This document shows, piece after piece, positions 43,549 to 53,257 of a DNA stretch of 64,000 bases. The notes under the pieces were generated by a model that was given only the letters and a program-made list of their open reading frames with translations, was not told the DNA's origin and ran no database searches. How positions within the stretch are numbered: the first letter of the stretch is position 1; the number at the start of each line of letters is the position of its first letter. The stretch comes from Candidatus Kapaibacterium sp. (GTDB lineage: Bacteria; Bacteroidota; Ignavibacteria; Kapaibacteriales; UBA2268). Where the stretch lies: assembly GCA_023957315.1 (NCBI GenBank), contig JAMLHE010000001.1, positions 1 to 64,000 of the forward strand, in the 5' to 3' direction. The position numbers were made by a program, and so were the translations under genes.

Positions 43549-44226
43549 ATGTTGAAAATCACTTACATAGGGCATTCGTGCTTTATACTCGACGACGGGA
43601 CTTACAAACTAATCATTGACCCGTTCATAACGCATAATACTCACGCAACTGTTGACGCAGACGATATTCACGTTGATTTCATAGCTTTGACACATGCTCA
43701 CGGCGACCATATCGGAGATACATTTGAATTAGCCAAGCGATGCAATGCGACGGTTATTTGTATTAACGAAATTGGGCATTATTTGGACGACAAAGCTATA
43801 AAGAACCACAAAATGCACATTGGCGGCGGATTCAACTTCCCCTTTGGGCGATTGAAATTCACAATTGCTCATCATGGCTCGTGGACTGCAGATAGTGGCG
43901 AATTGGGCAATCCTGCCGGTTGCGTAATCAAAATGGGTGGCAAAACTGTTTACCATTGCGGCGATACGGGATTATTTCTGGATATGAAATTAATTGGCGA
44001 ATTGGACAAAATTGATGTTATGATGCTGCCAATTGGCGATAATTTCACGATGGGAATTGACGACGCAGTCATAGCGGTGGATTTCGTCAATCCGGCGCTT
44101 GCAATTCCGATGCATTATAATACTTTCGAGGTGATTGAGGCTGACCCACATGAATTCGCGGGGAAAGTTAGTGCAATCAATAAAAAAGCACGTGTAATGG
44201 AATTCGGCGAAACGATAGAATTTTAG
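43549..44226 (+). CDS. UPF0173-family metal-dependent hydrolase
   Basis: 225 residues. It is a small metallo-beta-lactamase-fold enzyme. The metal-binding motif is THAHGDHIGD, further ligands are in TIAHHGSWTAD and VYHCGDTGLF, with a C-terminal His in IPMHYNTFEVIEADP. Together these match the UPF0173 group, whose members are thought to act on small molecules; the substrate is unknown. The ATG at 43549 is favoured by the strong taggaggcaaa site. Its stop overlaps the stop of the opposing gene in TTAG (44223-44226). Confidence 0.88.
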   Translation: MLKITYIGHSCFILDDGTYKLIIDPFITHNTHATVDADDIHVDFIALTHAHGDHIGDTFELAKRCNATVICINEIGHYLDDKAIKNHKMHIGGGFNFPFGRLKFTIAHHGSWTADSGELGNPAGCVIKMGGKTVYHCGDTGLFLDMKLIGELDKIDVMMLPIGDNFTMGIDDAVIAVDFVNPALAIPMHYNTFEVIEADPHEFAGKVSAINKKARVMEFGETIEF

Positions 44227-44810
44227 TTTGAACGTACCGTAAAGAGCAACAACACGGTAATAGCGGCTGTAGTAATATACACGACCGGTTTGATGAGTTT
44301 GTCGAAAAGTGATAAATTCCGGTCGGGTACATCAGCAATTGTAAATGGAAATGAGAAATTTTGGATGGCAGCGACTTCGTCTCTGCCAATTATATCGCTG
44401 TAGCTTTTATCGAACTTTGAAAGCATTGTAGTTGAATTACCTGTATTCAAAATGCTCGAACAGTTGTAAAAAATCATCCGCTTTAAGCTGTCTGAATCTT
44501 CATGTGGCAAGTATCGGACTATGACTTCCCCCAAATTCACTTCCAAAGCCGCAACTCCGGCTTCATCCGAAATTTTGATGTCACTATCAGACAAATGCTC
44601 AATGAAATGTAATTCAGAAAACTTAGCAAGTTGATGAGAAGATATTTTCAAATTTACACCGCTCAAACCCTGAGTCTTCACTTCCGAAGCTATTTGCCGA
44701 GCATATTCAGATGCCAAAGAGTCAATGATTTGATAATTTGTTGCTCTGAAGTCGGCATTGGCGACGCCAAATGAAAAAAGCAACAGAAATATTGAAATCA
44801 AGAATTTCAT
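44223..44810 (-). CDS. exported protein with C-terminal membrane helix, function unknown
   Basis: 195 residues, not recognised. There is a signal peptide (FLISIFLLLFSFGVANA) and a hydrophobic C-terminal segment (PVVYITTAAITVLLLFTV) that ends in RSN, so the protein is expected to sit in the inner membrane with its body outside the cytoplasm. The middle part (LKISSHQLAKFSELHFIEHL, GVAALEVNLGEVIVRYLP) has alternating strands and helices. It is the last of three genes following murG, connected by overlaps of four bases (ATGA), which points to coordinated production and perhaps a role in the envelope. Nothing in it allows a family name. Confidence 0.7.
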   Translation of the reverse strand: MKFLISIFLLLFSFGVANADFRATNYQIIDSLASEYARQIASEVKTQGLSGVNLKISSHQLAKFSELHFIEHLSDSDIKISDEAGVAALEVNLGEVIVRYLPHEDSDSLKRMIFYNCSSILNTGNSTTMLSKFDKSYSDIIGRDEVAAIQNFSFPFTIADVPDRNLSLFDKLIKPVVYITTAAITVLLLFTVRSN

Positions 44811-45274
44811 TTCTTGCCCTTGAGCATTGATTTGAGTCTTTTAAGGTCTTCTATCAATCCGCTTTCTTCGTCGAAAGCAGAGGGGCGAATCCTAATGGGC
44901 ATAATTTTGTTCGCAACTTTTATTTTAATTACGCTATATCGCCTTCGCGAACGAAAAATACGTTCTCGCGCAAATTCAATGCCTTCAATTTGGCTAAGTG
45001 AGTAGAATTTTTCGCGGAATCTGTTACTGAATTGGATACCTTCATCGGTAACGGTTATTGCTCTTTCGCCGTAATAGCGTGAGAGCATAGATATTGCAGA
45101 TGCCACAATGATGATGGTCAACAATATTACGAAAGGGTCAGCAAGTTTGAGCGAAAGAGTGCCTTCGGCAATTGAGCCTGCCATCAAACTGTACAAAATC
45201 AACACAATTGAATAAAAGGAAATTGATTTCCAGTAAAAATCAATTGTTTGCGAATATTTTCTGACTTCACTCAT
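44807..45274 (-). CDS. membrane protein with PH-like domain, function unknown
   Basis: 155 residues. Two membrane helices (SISFYSIVLILYSLMAG and PFVILLTIIIVASAISML, ~15-70) are followed by a compact strand-rich region with YYGERAITVTDEGIQFSNRF, YSLSQIEGIEFARERIF and SVIKIKVANKIMPIRI. This is the layout of small bacterial PH-like (bPH2/YdbT-like) membrane proteins, an assignment I make by architecture. The basic tail (RLKSMLKGKK) is cytoplasmic. It overlaps murG upstream and the 195-residue gene downstream by four bases each. Confidence 0.65.
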   Translation of the reverse strand: MSEVRKYSQTIDFYWKSISFYSIVLILYSLMAGSIAEGTLSLKLADPFVILLTIIIVASAISMLSRYYGERAITVTDEGIQFSNRFREKFYSLSQIEGIEFARERIFRSRRRYSVIKIKVANKIMPIRIRPSAFDEESGLIEDLKRLKSMLKGKK

Positions 45275-46353
45275 TTTTGAACCAATTTGTAAATGATAGA
45301 TGCAATCTCTTCACCGGCTTTGGGTTTGCCAAGAATTCGGGCATTTTCTGCCATTTTTCCCAATTTTTCAAAATCAAATATAACATCTTTTACTACATGA
45401 AACAAGCGATTTGAAATTTCTTTGTCATGAATCACTATCGAAGCACCTTTTTCTTCCATCAATCGAGCATTTTTTGCCTGTTCGCCGGTAGATGAAGTCG
45501 GCAGCGGAACGAGAACAGACGCTTTGCCTGTAATAGTCAATTCAGCTACTGTGGTTGCACCTGAGCGAGATATGATTAAATCTGAGACTGCAAAAGCCGA
45601 TGCCATGTCGTCAATATATTTCATAACTTGCACATTCGGGTAATCATCAGAATTTGCGATGAGCGAATTTCCGGTTTGCCAGATAATATTTATATCGAGG
45701 CTTTGTAATTGTTCGAGATTATTCAAAACGGCTCGATTTATAGATTCCGCACCGAGACTGCCACCAAAAATTAGCAGAGTTCGTTTTTCGGGATTAATAT
45801 TGAAACGCTTTTGTGATTCGGCAATATCAACAGATTTGATAAAAGTTTCGCGGACTGGATTGCCAAGATGATTGATTTTGCTATGAATTTTATAATTGAA
45901 GTAGTCTTGAGTTCCCTCGAAAGCTGTAAAAATGAGGTCTGCCCTATTTGCCAAATATTTGACAGCTTTGCCCGGATTGAGATTCGATTCCATCAACGCG
46001 AGTTTTGCCCCGGAAAGCTTGGAGGCAATTCCGGGAGGAATGCTGATATATGCACCTGCACAGACCACCATATTGACTTTTTCCGATTTTATAAAGGACC
46101 GGATTTTCCTGATTGCTCTAACCATTTTGACCGGAAATAGAAAAGTATTCAAATTGGCTTTTAATATCGGTGGCTGTATATCCATTGTGATAAATTCATA
46201 ACCGTATTGAGGCACTACACGGGCTTCAATTTTATCCGCTCGCCCGGCGAAAGTGATTCGAATGTCCGGGTTGATTTTTTTCAATTCATCGGCAACCGAC
46301 AGCGCCGGATACAGATGCCCACCGGTTCCACCGGCTCCAAATAATATGTGCAT
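45271..46353 (-). CDS. murG: UDP-GlcNAc transferase MurG
   Basis: 360 residues. MurG adds GlcNAc to lipid I to give lipid II, the last intracellular step of peptidoglycan synthesis, on the inner face of the membrane. The N-terminal glycine-rich loop GAGGTGGHLYPALSVA, the middle GGSLGAESINRAVL loop and the acceptor/donor motif ISRSGATTVAEL are all present. I set the start at the ATG 46353 (MHILFGAGG), which fits the family start; the in-frame TTG at 46365 is the alternative and would overlap the preceding stop by none. No mur or fts gene is adjacent in the window, so it is detached from a dcw cluster. Two small membrane proteins follow with overlaps. Confidence 0.94.
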   Translation of the reverse strand: MHILFGAGGTGGHLYPALSVADELKKINPDIRITFAGRADKIEARVVPQYGYEFITMDIQPPILKANLNTFLFPVKMVRAIRKIRSFIKSEKVNMVVCAGAYISIPPGIASKLSGAKLALMESNLNPGKAVKYLANRADLIFTAFEGTQDYFNYKIHSKINHLGNPVRETFIKSVDIAESQKRFNINPEKRTLLIFGGSLGAESINRAVLNNLEQLQSLDINIIWQTGNSLIANSDDYPNVQVMKYIDDMASAFAVSDLIISRSGATTVAELTITGKASVLVPLPTSSTGEQAKNARLMEEKGASIVIHDKEISNRLFHVVKDVIFDFEKLGKMAENARILGKPKAGEEIASIIYKLVQK

Positions 46354-46365
46354 TTTTTCAGCCAA

Positions 46366-48435
46366 TTAAAGTTCCCGTATTTTGGCAAGAATTTCTTCTT
46401 CACCTCTAATCGGTTCCGAACAAGTGAAATTGTTGCAAATATAAGCAGTGATTTTGCCGTCAATTGCTACATTGTTTTTCAAATGCTCTCCCAATAAAAG
46501 CGAATTTTCCGGTGTTTTCACAATGACTATATAAGTAGATTTCAATTCGGCAAAAAGTGCTTTCATGAAATCACTGCGTGGCTCGGTGCCGACAATCACT
46601 ATTTCACCGTTTTGCAAAATTAGGGAATCAAACCCAATCAAAAATGATGTATAAGCCGAAGGTGCGGAAGTCACAGAACCGGCGAATGCTTTAGTAGCTT
46701 TATCGGCAATGTCAATATAAGTGGTATTACCTGTAATTTTTGATAATTTCACCAAATTTGCGAGCATAATTGAATTGCCCGATGGAATTGCGCCATCGTA
46801 GATTTCTTTTTTCCTGACGATAAGTTTTTCAGCTAAATCGGATGTGAAATAGAATCCGCCTTTGGGGTCTTGGAAATGCTCTATCAAATAATCTGTCAAT
46901 TTTACAGCATCAGCGAGATAATCGGATTTTGCAGTTGCCGAAAATAGCTCTAACAAAGCCGAAATCGTATAAGCATAATCGTCAATCATGCCGTCAATTC
47001 CTGCAATTCCGTCACGAAAACGATGATGCAAACCACCATCTGGCGTGAACATCTGAGATTTGATAAATGAATAAGTTCGTTCAGCATATCCGATAAATTC
47101 TTCATCGGCAAAGATTTTTCCGGCATTTGCAAGTGCAGCCGTAATCAATCCGTTCCAATCAGTCAAAATCTTATCATCGAGATGTGGACGAATGCGTTTG
47201 GAACGTTCAGCGAGAAGAATCTGTCTAATATTTTCGAGCTTGCTGTTTAATTCAACTAAGTTCAAATCTCTGGATTTAGCAAAATGCGCTATCGTATCTT
47301 TTAGAGAAAGAATATTTTTGCCGTTTTTCTCTCTCGTCGCTTCCTCCAAGAAATTTCCGCTTTCTTCGATTCCAAATATGTCAGAAATCAGTTCCACATT
47401 GCCGATGAGATGTTCGCGAATTTCCTCGATGTCCCAAACATAGAATTTTCCTTCTTCACCTTCGCTATCCGCATCTTCGGCGGAAAAATACGCACCTTCG
47501 GGCGAGAGCAAATCGCGATTGATATATTCGATTATTTCATAAGCTGTCTTGCGGAATAATTCATTTTTGGTTTGCAAATATGCTTCGGAATAGGCATTAA
47601 GCAACATCGCTTGGTCATAAAGCATTTTCTCGAAATGTGGCAAAAACCATTTAGCATCGGTTGAATATCGGTGAAATCCAAATCCGACATGGTCATAAAT
47701 TCCTCCGAGCCTCATTCGAGTCAAAGTGTTGACTACCATTTGTAAAGCCTCTTCATTATTGCTTCTGCGGTAATGCTTCATTAAAAACAGCAAATTATGC
47801 GGCACGGGAAACTTAGGGCGAGTGCCGAATCCGCCATAGAATTCGTCATAAGTGCCTGCTAATTCGTGAAATGCCTTACGGAAAATATTCTCCGAAATGA
47901 CGGCACCATCAGTAGTTGGGAGCATATTTTGTAATTGTTGGGATATATCATTGGCAGTTTCTGAGAGTTCAGCTTGATGTGTCTGCCAAACTTCCTTAGT
48001 GCGATTGATTAAATCAATGATTCCCGGGCGTTCCCCGCGAGAATATTTCGGGAAATATGTTCCTGCATAAAACGGCTTACCTTCGGGTGTCATCAAAATT
48101 GTGAGGGGCCAGCCTCCTGCTCCGGTCATCATTTGGCAAACAGTCATGTAGATATGGTCAACATCGGGTCTCTCCTCGCGGTCAACCTTGATATTCACAA
48201 AAGTATCATTCATCAATTTTGCAACCTCAGCATCCTCGAATGATTCCCTTTCCATAACGTGACACCAATGACAAGTTGAATAGCCGATGGAAAGAAAAAT
48301 CGGCTTATTTTCGGATTTTGCTTTATCGAATGCTTCTTCAGACCAAGGATACCAATCAACAGGATTGTGTTTGTGTTGGAGCAAATAAGGGCTTAGTTCT
48401 GCGGCTAATTTATTGCTTCTATAATTTTCGTTCAT
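46366..48435 (-). CDS. thioredoxin-domain (DUF255/YyaL-like) protein
   Basis: 689 residues, matching the SSP411/YyaL family. The N-terminal ~170 residues form a thioredoxin-like domain with the CHWCHVM active site following NPVDWYPW and [20 protein letters not shown]; this group has CxxC but no known partner. The remaining ~500 residues resemble an (alpha/alpha)6 barrel glycosidase-like domain (e.g. [26 protein letters not shown]). The family is widespread and has no settled biochemical role; a function in protein or sugar turnover has been proposed but not established. It ends directly before murG (a TTG of murG follows immediately), so they are likely cotranscribed. No signal peptide is seen, so it is cytoplasmic. 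Confidence 0.88.
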   Translation of the reverse strand: MNENYRSNKLAAELSPYLLQHKHNPVDWYPWSEEAFDKAKSENKPIFLSIGYSTCHWCHVMERESFEDAEVAKLMNDTFVNIKVDREERPDVDHIYMTVCQMMTGAGGWPLTILMTPEGKPFYAGTYFPKYSRGERPGIIDLINRTKEVWQTHQAELSETANDISQQLQNMLPTTDGAVISENIFRKAFHELAGTYDEFYGGFGTRPKFPVPHNLLFLMKHYRRSNNEEALQMVVNTLTRMRLGGIYDHVGFGFHRYSTDAKWFLPHFEKMLYDQAMLLNAYSEAYLQTKNELFRKTAYEIIEYINRDLLSPEGAYFSAEDADSEGEEGKFYVWDIEEIREHLIGNVELISDIFGIEESGNFLEEATREKNGKNILSLKDTIAHFAKSRDLNLVELNSKLENIRQILLAERSKRIRPHLDDKILTDWNGLITAALANAGKIFADEEFIGYAERTYSFIKSQMFTPDGGLHHRFRDGIAGIDGMIDDYAYTISALLELFSATAKSDYLADAVKLTDYLIEHFQDPKGGFYFTSDLAEKLIVRKKEIYDGAIPSGNSIMLANLVKLSKITGNTTYIDIADKATKAFAGSVTSAPSAYTSFLIGFDSLILQNGEIVIVGTEPRSDFMKALFAELKSTYIVIVKTPENSLLLGEHLKNNVAIDGKITAYICNNFTCSEPIRGEEEILAKIREL

Positions 48436-48518
48436 AAGTTTACTCTTTCGTATAAAATAACATGTTCAGAAACGAATTTGAAACGAATAACTTATATTTT
48501 ATTTAGCGAACTACTTAA

Positions 48519-49013
48519 TCAGCTGAAATGTGGTGCATTATTTTTTTGTCTCGATTCATCAGCAATGCGGTTTTTATATTCAACAATTTTATTTCGTAAA
48601 TCGTTATCCGCAACAGCAAGTATTTCGATTGCCAATAAACCCGCATTGAAGGCATTGCCGATAGCAACAGTGGCTACAGGAACTCCTGACGGCATTTGGA
48701 CAATTGACAAGAGCGAATCCATGCCGCTGAGGGCTTTGGATTGAACCGGCACCCCAATCACAGGCAAAGGGCTATTCGCTGCGATCATACCGGGCAAATG
48801 TGCTGCTCCTCCGGCTCCTGCAATTATTACACGGATGCCACGCAAATGAGCTTTTTGACCATATTCGGTCATATCGAGCGGCGTTCTGTGAGCACTAATC
48901 ACTTTTATTTCGTATGCAACACCGAATTCATCGCATACCGAAGCAGCGGCTTGCATTGTCGGGTAATCACTATCGCTACCCATTATTATTCCAACTACAG
49001 GGTTTAATGCCAT
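48519..49013 (-). CDS. purE: N5-carboxyaminoimidazole ribonucleotide mutase
   Basis: 164 residues. PurE converts N5-CAIR to CAIR in purine synthesis. The typical PurE pattern [16 protein letters not shown] and the [10 protein letters not shown] motif (with active-site His) are there, along with [15 protein letters not shown]. The ATG at 49013 (MALNPVVG) is slightly better placed than the one two codons earlier; gatgga lies just upstream. PurK is not nearby, so the partner enzyme is encoded elsewhere or absent. The gene starts 10 bases after the PAS protein gene. Confidence 0.93.
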   Translation of the reverse strand: MALNPVVGIIMGSDSDYPTMQAAASVCDEFGVAYEIKVISAHRTPLDMTEYGQKAHLRGIRVIIAGAGGAAHLPGMIAANSPLPVIGVPVQSKALSGMDSLLSIVQMPSGVPVATVAIGNAFNAGLLAIEILAVADNDLRNKIVEYKNRIADESRQKNNAPHFS

Positions 49014-49023
49014 TTTCATTCCA

Positions 49024-50391
49024 TCAATAAATTAATCGAATCATTCTCGTGGGCAAATTCTTTTCATTCGAAAATGCCATTTGTAAAATCGTATATTCTT
49101 TATAGCTAATCTTTATCGGTTGCATAGTTTTAATCGTTTCTTTGAAAATTTCGTTCAAAGCGATAATCAAATCCTTTTCCAACAGTTCTTCATCGCGTTT
49201 GCCGACCACGTCAGTTTTCTTGGTATTCATCCATTGGTGCATCTTAGTGTTTACGAATTCGTACTTTAAAGTCGGCAAATCAATAATACAAATCGGAATA
49301 GGCAAGTTCTCGAGATAATTATATAGTTGCTTAAGAGATTTGTGCAGCAATTTGATGTTTTGATTGGATTCCTCCATCTTTTTCATCATCCATTGCTGAT
49401 TATAGTCTAATTCTTTAATTCGTTCATCAGCATAAGTTTTTTCGCTTTGCATTTTTTGAACTGCAGTGCTCAAACGCTTGACTTTTTGTTCCAATTCATT
49501 TGAAATCATTGTTGGCTTGAGCGAAGTCACAATGACTATACCTTGAACATCACCGAATTCGTTATGGTCAGGAAATACACTAAAATGAATATCGCCATCA
49601 GGGCTTTTTTTGATGAAGCTCTCAGCCTGATTTGTAGTGAATACTCTCTTGTTTATGTCAAGCTTTCGGTTGATTTCTTCAATACTGTCATTAACAAATA
49701 TTTCACGATATAATCTACCCCTAACGTCAGCATCCATAAGCCTTTTGACATTTTGAGCCATCAAAGTTTTTCGTGCATTCCGGCTAATAAAAGTGATTTT
49801 GCCAACTTTGTCCAAAATAATGAAACCATCGCTTGAATATTCTACCAAATTTTCAATCCTTCTTGTCAAAACTTCGATTTCATGTTCGTGTTTCTCACTT
49901 ATTTTGTCGAGAATTATATTTGCAGAAATTGAAGTAAAGAAAGACCTGAAATAGCGACCAAAACGCTTCATATTCCAAATTAAGATGAAAGTTTCGCCTT
50001 TAGTCGTTTCTCCCACAACTTTGAGCAAAATATCATTTCGTTTGCTTTGCATGAATTCAATGATTTTTTGCTCCAAATTTTTGGCTTCGTTAGTGTTTGA
50101 ATGTTGTTTCAGCTCGTCTTGGTCAATAATATTTTTTGTAGTTGCATAGACAATTTTCATCAAATTGCCACCGTGCTTGAATTTATCACGATGTTCGTGA
50201 AACACTTGGTCATAAGGTCCGAGAACAGCATTAATTCTGAAATCTTCGGTACAATCAACAATGACAGTATCGGAATGCTGAAGCGTTTCATCTAATAATT
50301 CCACATGAGCATCAAGTTTGGATTTGAGCTCCTCTTTATCTTTAGTCAAAATTTCTAATTTTGATTTTAGTTCTTCTATCGAATCAGCCAT
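49024..50391 (-). CDS. PAS-domain protein without output domain
   Basis: 455 residues, not assigned to a specific family. An N-terminal coiled coil (~1-35) is followed by a PAS-like segment (~40-110, [22 protein letters not shown]), a linker, a clear PAS (~195-300, [25 protein letters not shown]), another coiled coil (~300-350), and a last PAS-like segment (~355-455, [20 protein letters not shown]). There is no histidine kinase, GGDEF, HTH or methyl-accepting domain, and no membrane helix, so it may be a soluble sensor that acts on other proteins. It lies just upstream of purE in the same orientation. Function not known. Confidence 0.65.
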   Translation of the reverse strand: MADSIEELKSKLEILTKDKEELKSKLDAHVELLDETLQHSDTVIVDCTEDFRINAVLGPYDQVFHEHRDKFKHGGNLMKIVYATTKNIIDQDELKQHSNTNEAKNLEQKIIEFMQSKRNDILLKVVGETTKGETFILIWNMKRFGRYFRSFFTSISANIILDKISEKHEHEIEVLTRRIENLVEYSSDGFIILDKVGKITFISRNARKTLMAQNVKRLMDADVRGRLYREIFVNDSIEEINRKLDINKRVFTTNQAESFIKKSPDGDIHFSVFPDHNEFGDVQGIVIVTSLKPTMISNELEQKVKRLSTAVQKMQSEKTYADERIKELDYNQQWMMKKMEESNQNIKLLHKSLKQLYNYLENLPIPICIIDLPTLKYEFVNTKMHQWMNTKKTDVVGKRDEELLEKDLIIALNEIFKETIKTMQPIKISYKEYTILQMAFSNEKNLPTRMIRLIY

Positions 50392-50521
50392 TTTTTAAAA
50401 TTGTATCTGTAATATTTTTAAAATTACGAAAAAAGTATAAAATAACATTCATCTTATCATTTACTTGACGGCGAATCGTCTTTTATCTTATGTTTTTTTT
50501 TAGATATGGACAAATACAGCG

Positions 50522-50944
50522 ATGAACGTACATTTAAAACTTGACCACAATATGAGACTGATAGCCACGAACGCTCTCGGTCAGGAAACGCCATTTGATG
50601 CAAACCCGGAAATCGGCGGTGAAAATTCCTCACCAACGCCGATGCAAGTGCTATTACAATCAATGGTAGCGTGCACCACGATGGATATATTATCAATACT
50701 CCGAAAAAGACGCAAACAAATTGACGAGCTCCAAGTGGATGTTTCGAGCACACGAGCAGAAAGCCACCCAAAAGTATTCACGCACGTAACGATGAATTTC
50801 CGCCTCATCAGCCCCGATGCGGAATTAGCAGACTTAAACCGTGCATTAGAACTGTCCCACAAAAACTATTGCAGCGCCTCTGCAATGTTCCAACGTTCCG
50901 GCTGCACAGTAGAATGGACAGGAGTGGTGGAGAAGAAGGGGTGA
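50522..50944 (+). CDS. OsmC-family protein
   Basis: 140 residues. OsmC/Ohr family members reduce organic peroxides via two cysteines. The fold is visible in TPMQVLLQSMVACTTMDILSILRKRRK (first Cys in the helix) and LELSHKNYCSASAMFQRSGCTVEWTG (second Cys region). It resembles the YhfA branch, whose role is less clear than Ohr. The ATG at 50522 lacks a strong ribosome-binding site. It diverges from the PAS gene and converges on the tryptophanase gene; a palindrome lies between at 50968-50995. Confidence 0.85.
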   Translation: MNVHLKLDHNMRLIATNALGQETPFDANPEIGGENSSPTPMQVLLQSMVACTTMDILSILRKRRKQIDELQVDVSSTRAESHPKVFTHVTMNFRLISPDAELADLNRALELSHKNYCSASAMFQRSGCTVEWTGVVEKKG

Positions 50945-50962
50945 TATTCGGACATTGGTAAT

Positions 50963-50995
50963 AAAAAATAGCCCACAAATTTCTTCGTGGGCTAT
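50963..50995 (-). terminator. terminator of tnaA, related to the 7.4-kb palindromes
   Basis: ATAGCCCAC-aaatttctt-cGTGGGCTAT (50968-50995) with A-run 50963-50968 gives a hairpin and six T on the minus strand, 25 bases after the stop at 51020. The arms are nearly the same as the right-end arms of the elements at 7349-7685. Confidence 0.8.
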
Positions 50996-51019
50996 GATAA
51001 ATATTTTCAATCGCAAATC

Positions 51020-52393
51020 TTAATCAATGTATTCCAATTTGGCTGTGAAATGGCGAAGGAATTTGGTTTCGTATAGCAAACGCATTTTTTTCAATTTGGT
51101 GCGATTCTTATAAACTTCTTCGCAAGCTTCGGCAACGTAATCGGTGTGTGCTTGTGTGTAAACACGTCTCGGGATTGCAAGTCTGACAAGTTCCATTGGT
51201 GGTCCGATATGGTTGCCGTTCTGGTCGCTTCTGCCAAACATCAGCGAGCCAATTTCGACGGAACGAATGCCGCCAACTAAGTACAATTCGCATAGGATAG
51301 CTTGAGCAGGGAAAAATTCGGGCGCAATATGTGGAGTAAAGCGTTTGGCATCCAAATAGACGGCATGACCGCCTGTGGGCACCAAAATCGGCACACCCGA
51401 TTCGATTAGCTTGTTGCCCAAATACTTAATTTGCCCGATTCTATATTCCAAATAATGTTCGTCCATCACTTCTACGAACCCTTGAGCTAATGCTTCGAGG
51501 TCGCGGCGAGTCATACCACCGTATGTGATGAATCCTTCAGTGATTATCAACAATGATTGGGCTTGTTCGGCTAAGGCATCATCGTTTGTAGCCAAAAATC
51601 CGCCGGTATTGGATAGTCCGTCTTTTTTGGCAGACATTGTTGCGCCATCAGCGTAGGAAAACATTTCGTTGCAAATTTCTTTGATTGGTTTGTCGGCATA
51701 TCCCGCTTCACGAGTTTTGATGAAATAAGCATTTTCGGCAAAACGACAGCAATCGAGGTAGAATGGAATGCCATTTTCGCGACAAAGTTGACTTACTTCT
51801 CTTATATTTTGCATCGAAACAGGCTGTCCACCGCCACTATTGTTAGTGATTGTGAGCATACAAACGGGAATATTTTCTTTCCCGCGTTGTTGGATGTAAG
51901 CTTTCAATCTATCAACGTCCATGTTGCCTTTGAAAGGTGCTTCCAATTCCGGAATTAAACCATTTTCGACCGGAAAATCAAGAGCTTCGATACCATTATA
52001 TTCAATATTTCCACGTGTGGTATCGAAATGTGTGTTGTTTGGTATTGACTTGTTATCGCCTTTTAAAATCGTGAACAAAATTCTCTCGGCTGCTCTACCT
52101 TGGTGAGTGGGTATGATGTGCTTAAAATTTGTAATCTCTTTGACTATGCTCTCGAATTTATAATAGCTGCGGCTTCCGGCATATGCTTCATCGCCATCCA
52201 TCAAACCTGCCCATTGCTTGGCACTCATAGCGGTTGTTCCGCTATCTGTCAGCAAATCTATAGTGATGTGTTCGGACCTGAGAAAAAACGGATTATTGAA
52301 TGCATCTTTTAAAAATATTTCTCTATCTTCACGTTTTGTGATTGGAATCTCTTCAATTGTTTTGATTTTGAAGGGCTCTATTAAAGTTTTCAT
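51020..52393 (-). CDS. tnaA: tryptophanase
   Basis: 457 residues. This PLP enzyme splits tryptophan into indole, pyruvate and ammonia. It belongs to the tryptophanase/tyrosine phenol-lyase family: IDLLTDSGTTAMS, GDEAYAGSRSYY, PTHQGRAAERI and the PLP lysine in MSAKKDGLSNTGG (~255). It can be told from tyrosine phenol-lyase by two places. The C-terminal motif reads RHFTAKL with His, as in tryptophanase, not RFFTARF. The IRSVEIGS segment lacks the MERG arginine that binds the phenol in the lyase. These residues are from family knowledge. No tryptophan permease or TnaC leader is visible. The gene has a terminator at 50963. Confidence 0.92.
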   Translation of the reverse strand: MKTLIEPFKIKTIEEIPITKREDREIFLKDAFNNPFFLRSEHITIDLLTDSGTTAMSAKQWAGLMDGDEAYAGSRSYYKFESIVKEITNFKHIIPTHQGRAAERILFTILKGDNKSIPNNTHFDTTRGNIEYNGIEALDFPVENGLIPELEAPFKGNMDVDRLKAYIQQRGKENIPVCMLTITNNSGGGQPVSMQNIREVSQLCRENGIPFYLDCCRFAENAYFIKTREAGYADKPIKEICNEMFSYADGATMSAKKDGLSNTGGFLATNDDALAEQAQSLLIITEGFITYGGMTRRDLEALAQGFVEVMDEHYLEYRIGQIKYLGNKLIESGVPILVPTGGHAVYLDAKRFTPHIAPEFFPAQAILCELYLVGGIRSVEIGSLMFGRSDQNGNHIGPPMELVRLAIPRRVYTQAHTDYVAEACEEVYKNRTKLKKMRLLYETKFLRHFTAKLEYID

Positions 52394-52495
52394 CTTGTTC
52401 CCTTATTTCGTTAATTCATAATATTATTCAAAAATAAGCAAAAATTCATAATGAAAGAATTTTCATTGAAAGATTGTTGACAAATTGGGGTTGAA

Positions 52496-53173
52496 TCAAG
52501 CGTTCATCGAATTGAGTTCTTGGATGATTTTCACACCTGAACTTGTGCCAATTCTATCGGCTCCGGCATTGATTAATTCAATTGCGAATTGTGCCGTTTT
52601 GATGCCGCCTGAGGCTTTGATTTTTAATTCATCCTTAGAGTATTTCCTGAGCAATTCTATATCATGAAGAGTAGCGCCACCGTGAGAAAATCCGGTTGAT
52701 GTTTTGATGTAATCGGCTCCGTTGTCGCTTACGATTTTGCACACATCAATTTTTTGTTGCTCGTTCAACAAACAAGTTTCAACGATGACTTTGACTTTTG
52801 CCAAAGTGTTGTGAGCTATATCAGCAACTGATGATATTTCAGTCGCAACAGTTCTATAATCGTGAGCCAACAATGCAGCAATATTGATTACCATATCAAT
52901 TTCACCGGCACCATTTTTTAGAGCATGAACACATTCGTCCATCTTTGAAAATACAAATGAAGCCCCTAAAGGAAATCCGATTACTGTGCAGACTTTCTCC
53001 CTTTTGACCAAGATACTTCGGCTGTATCCTACGAAATAGGGTAAAACACAAACGCATGCAAAATTGAAATCCTGAACTTCTTTACATAGCTTTTCTACTT
53101 CCAGATAATTTGTATCCGGCTTTAGTATCGTATGTTCGATACGAGAAGCAACATCAACGACATTCAATTCCAT
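52496..53173 (-). CDS. deoC: deoxyribose-phosphate aldolase
   Basis: 225 residues. DeoC splits 2-deoxyribose-5-phosphate into acetaldehyde and glyceraldehyde-3-phosphate in nucleoside breakdown. The TIM-barrel motifs are VASRIEHTILKPDTNYLEVEKLCKE, VIGFPLGA, GAGEIDMVINIAALLAHDY (Asp), VKVIVETCLL and YIKTSTGFSHGGATLHDI (Schiff-base lysine in KTSTGF), then KASGGIKT. The ATG at 53173 (MELNVVDVAS) is chosen as the family start; a longer ORF runs further upstream without a supported start. It diverges from the Pol-beta-like gene 84 bases away. Confidence 0.93.
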   Translation of the reverse strand: MELNVVDVASRIEHTILKPDTNYLEVEKLCKEVQDFNFACVCVLPYFVGYSRSILVKREKVCTVIGFPLGASFVFSKMDECVHALKNGAGEIDMVINIAALLAHDYRTVATEISSVADIAHNTLAKVKVIVETCLLNEQQKIDVCKIVSDNGADYIKTSTGFSHGGATLHDIELLRKYSKDELKIKASGGIKTAQFAIELINAGADRIGTSSGVKIIQELNSMNA

Positions 53174-53257
53174 TTGCAATTTCAAAAATATAATAATCAA
53201 AATATCATTACTTTCGTTTACAATTTCGTACAAAAAATCAAAATAAAAAAATTATTT

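Noticed and set aside
51020..52393. tyrosine phenol-lyase
   Set aside because: The pocket residues (RHF, VEIGS) follow tryptophanase.
53132..53257. longer start for the Pol-beta-like protein
   Set aside because: The extra 42 residues overlap the deoC start region on the other strand and do not belong to the lyase fold.
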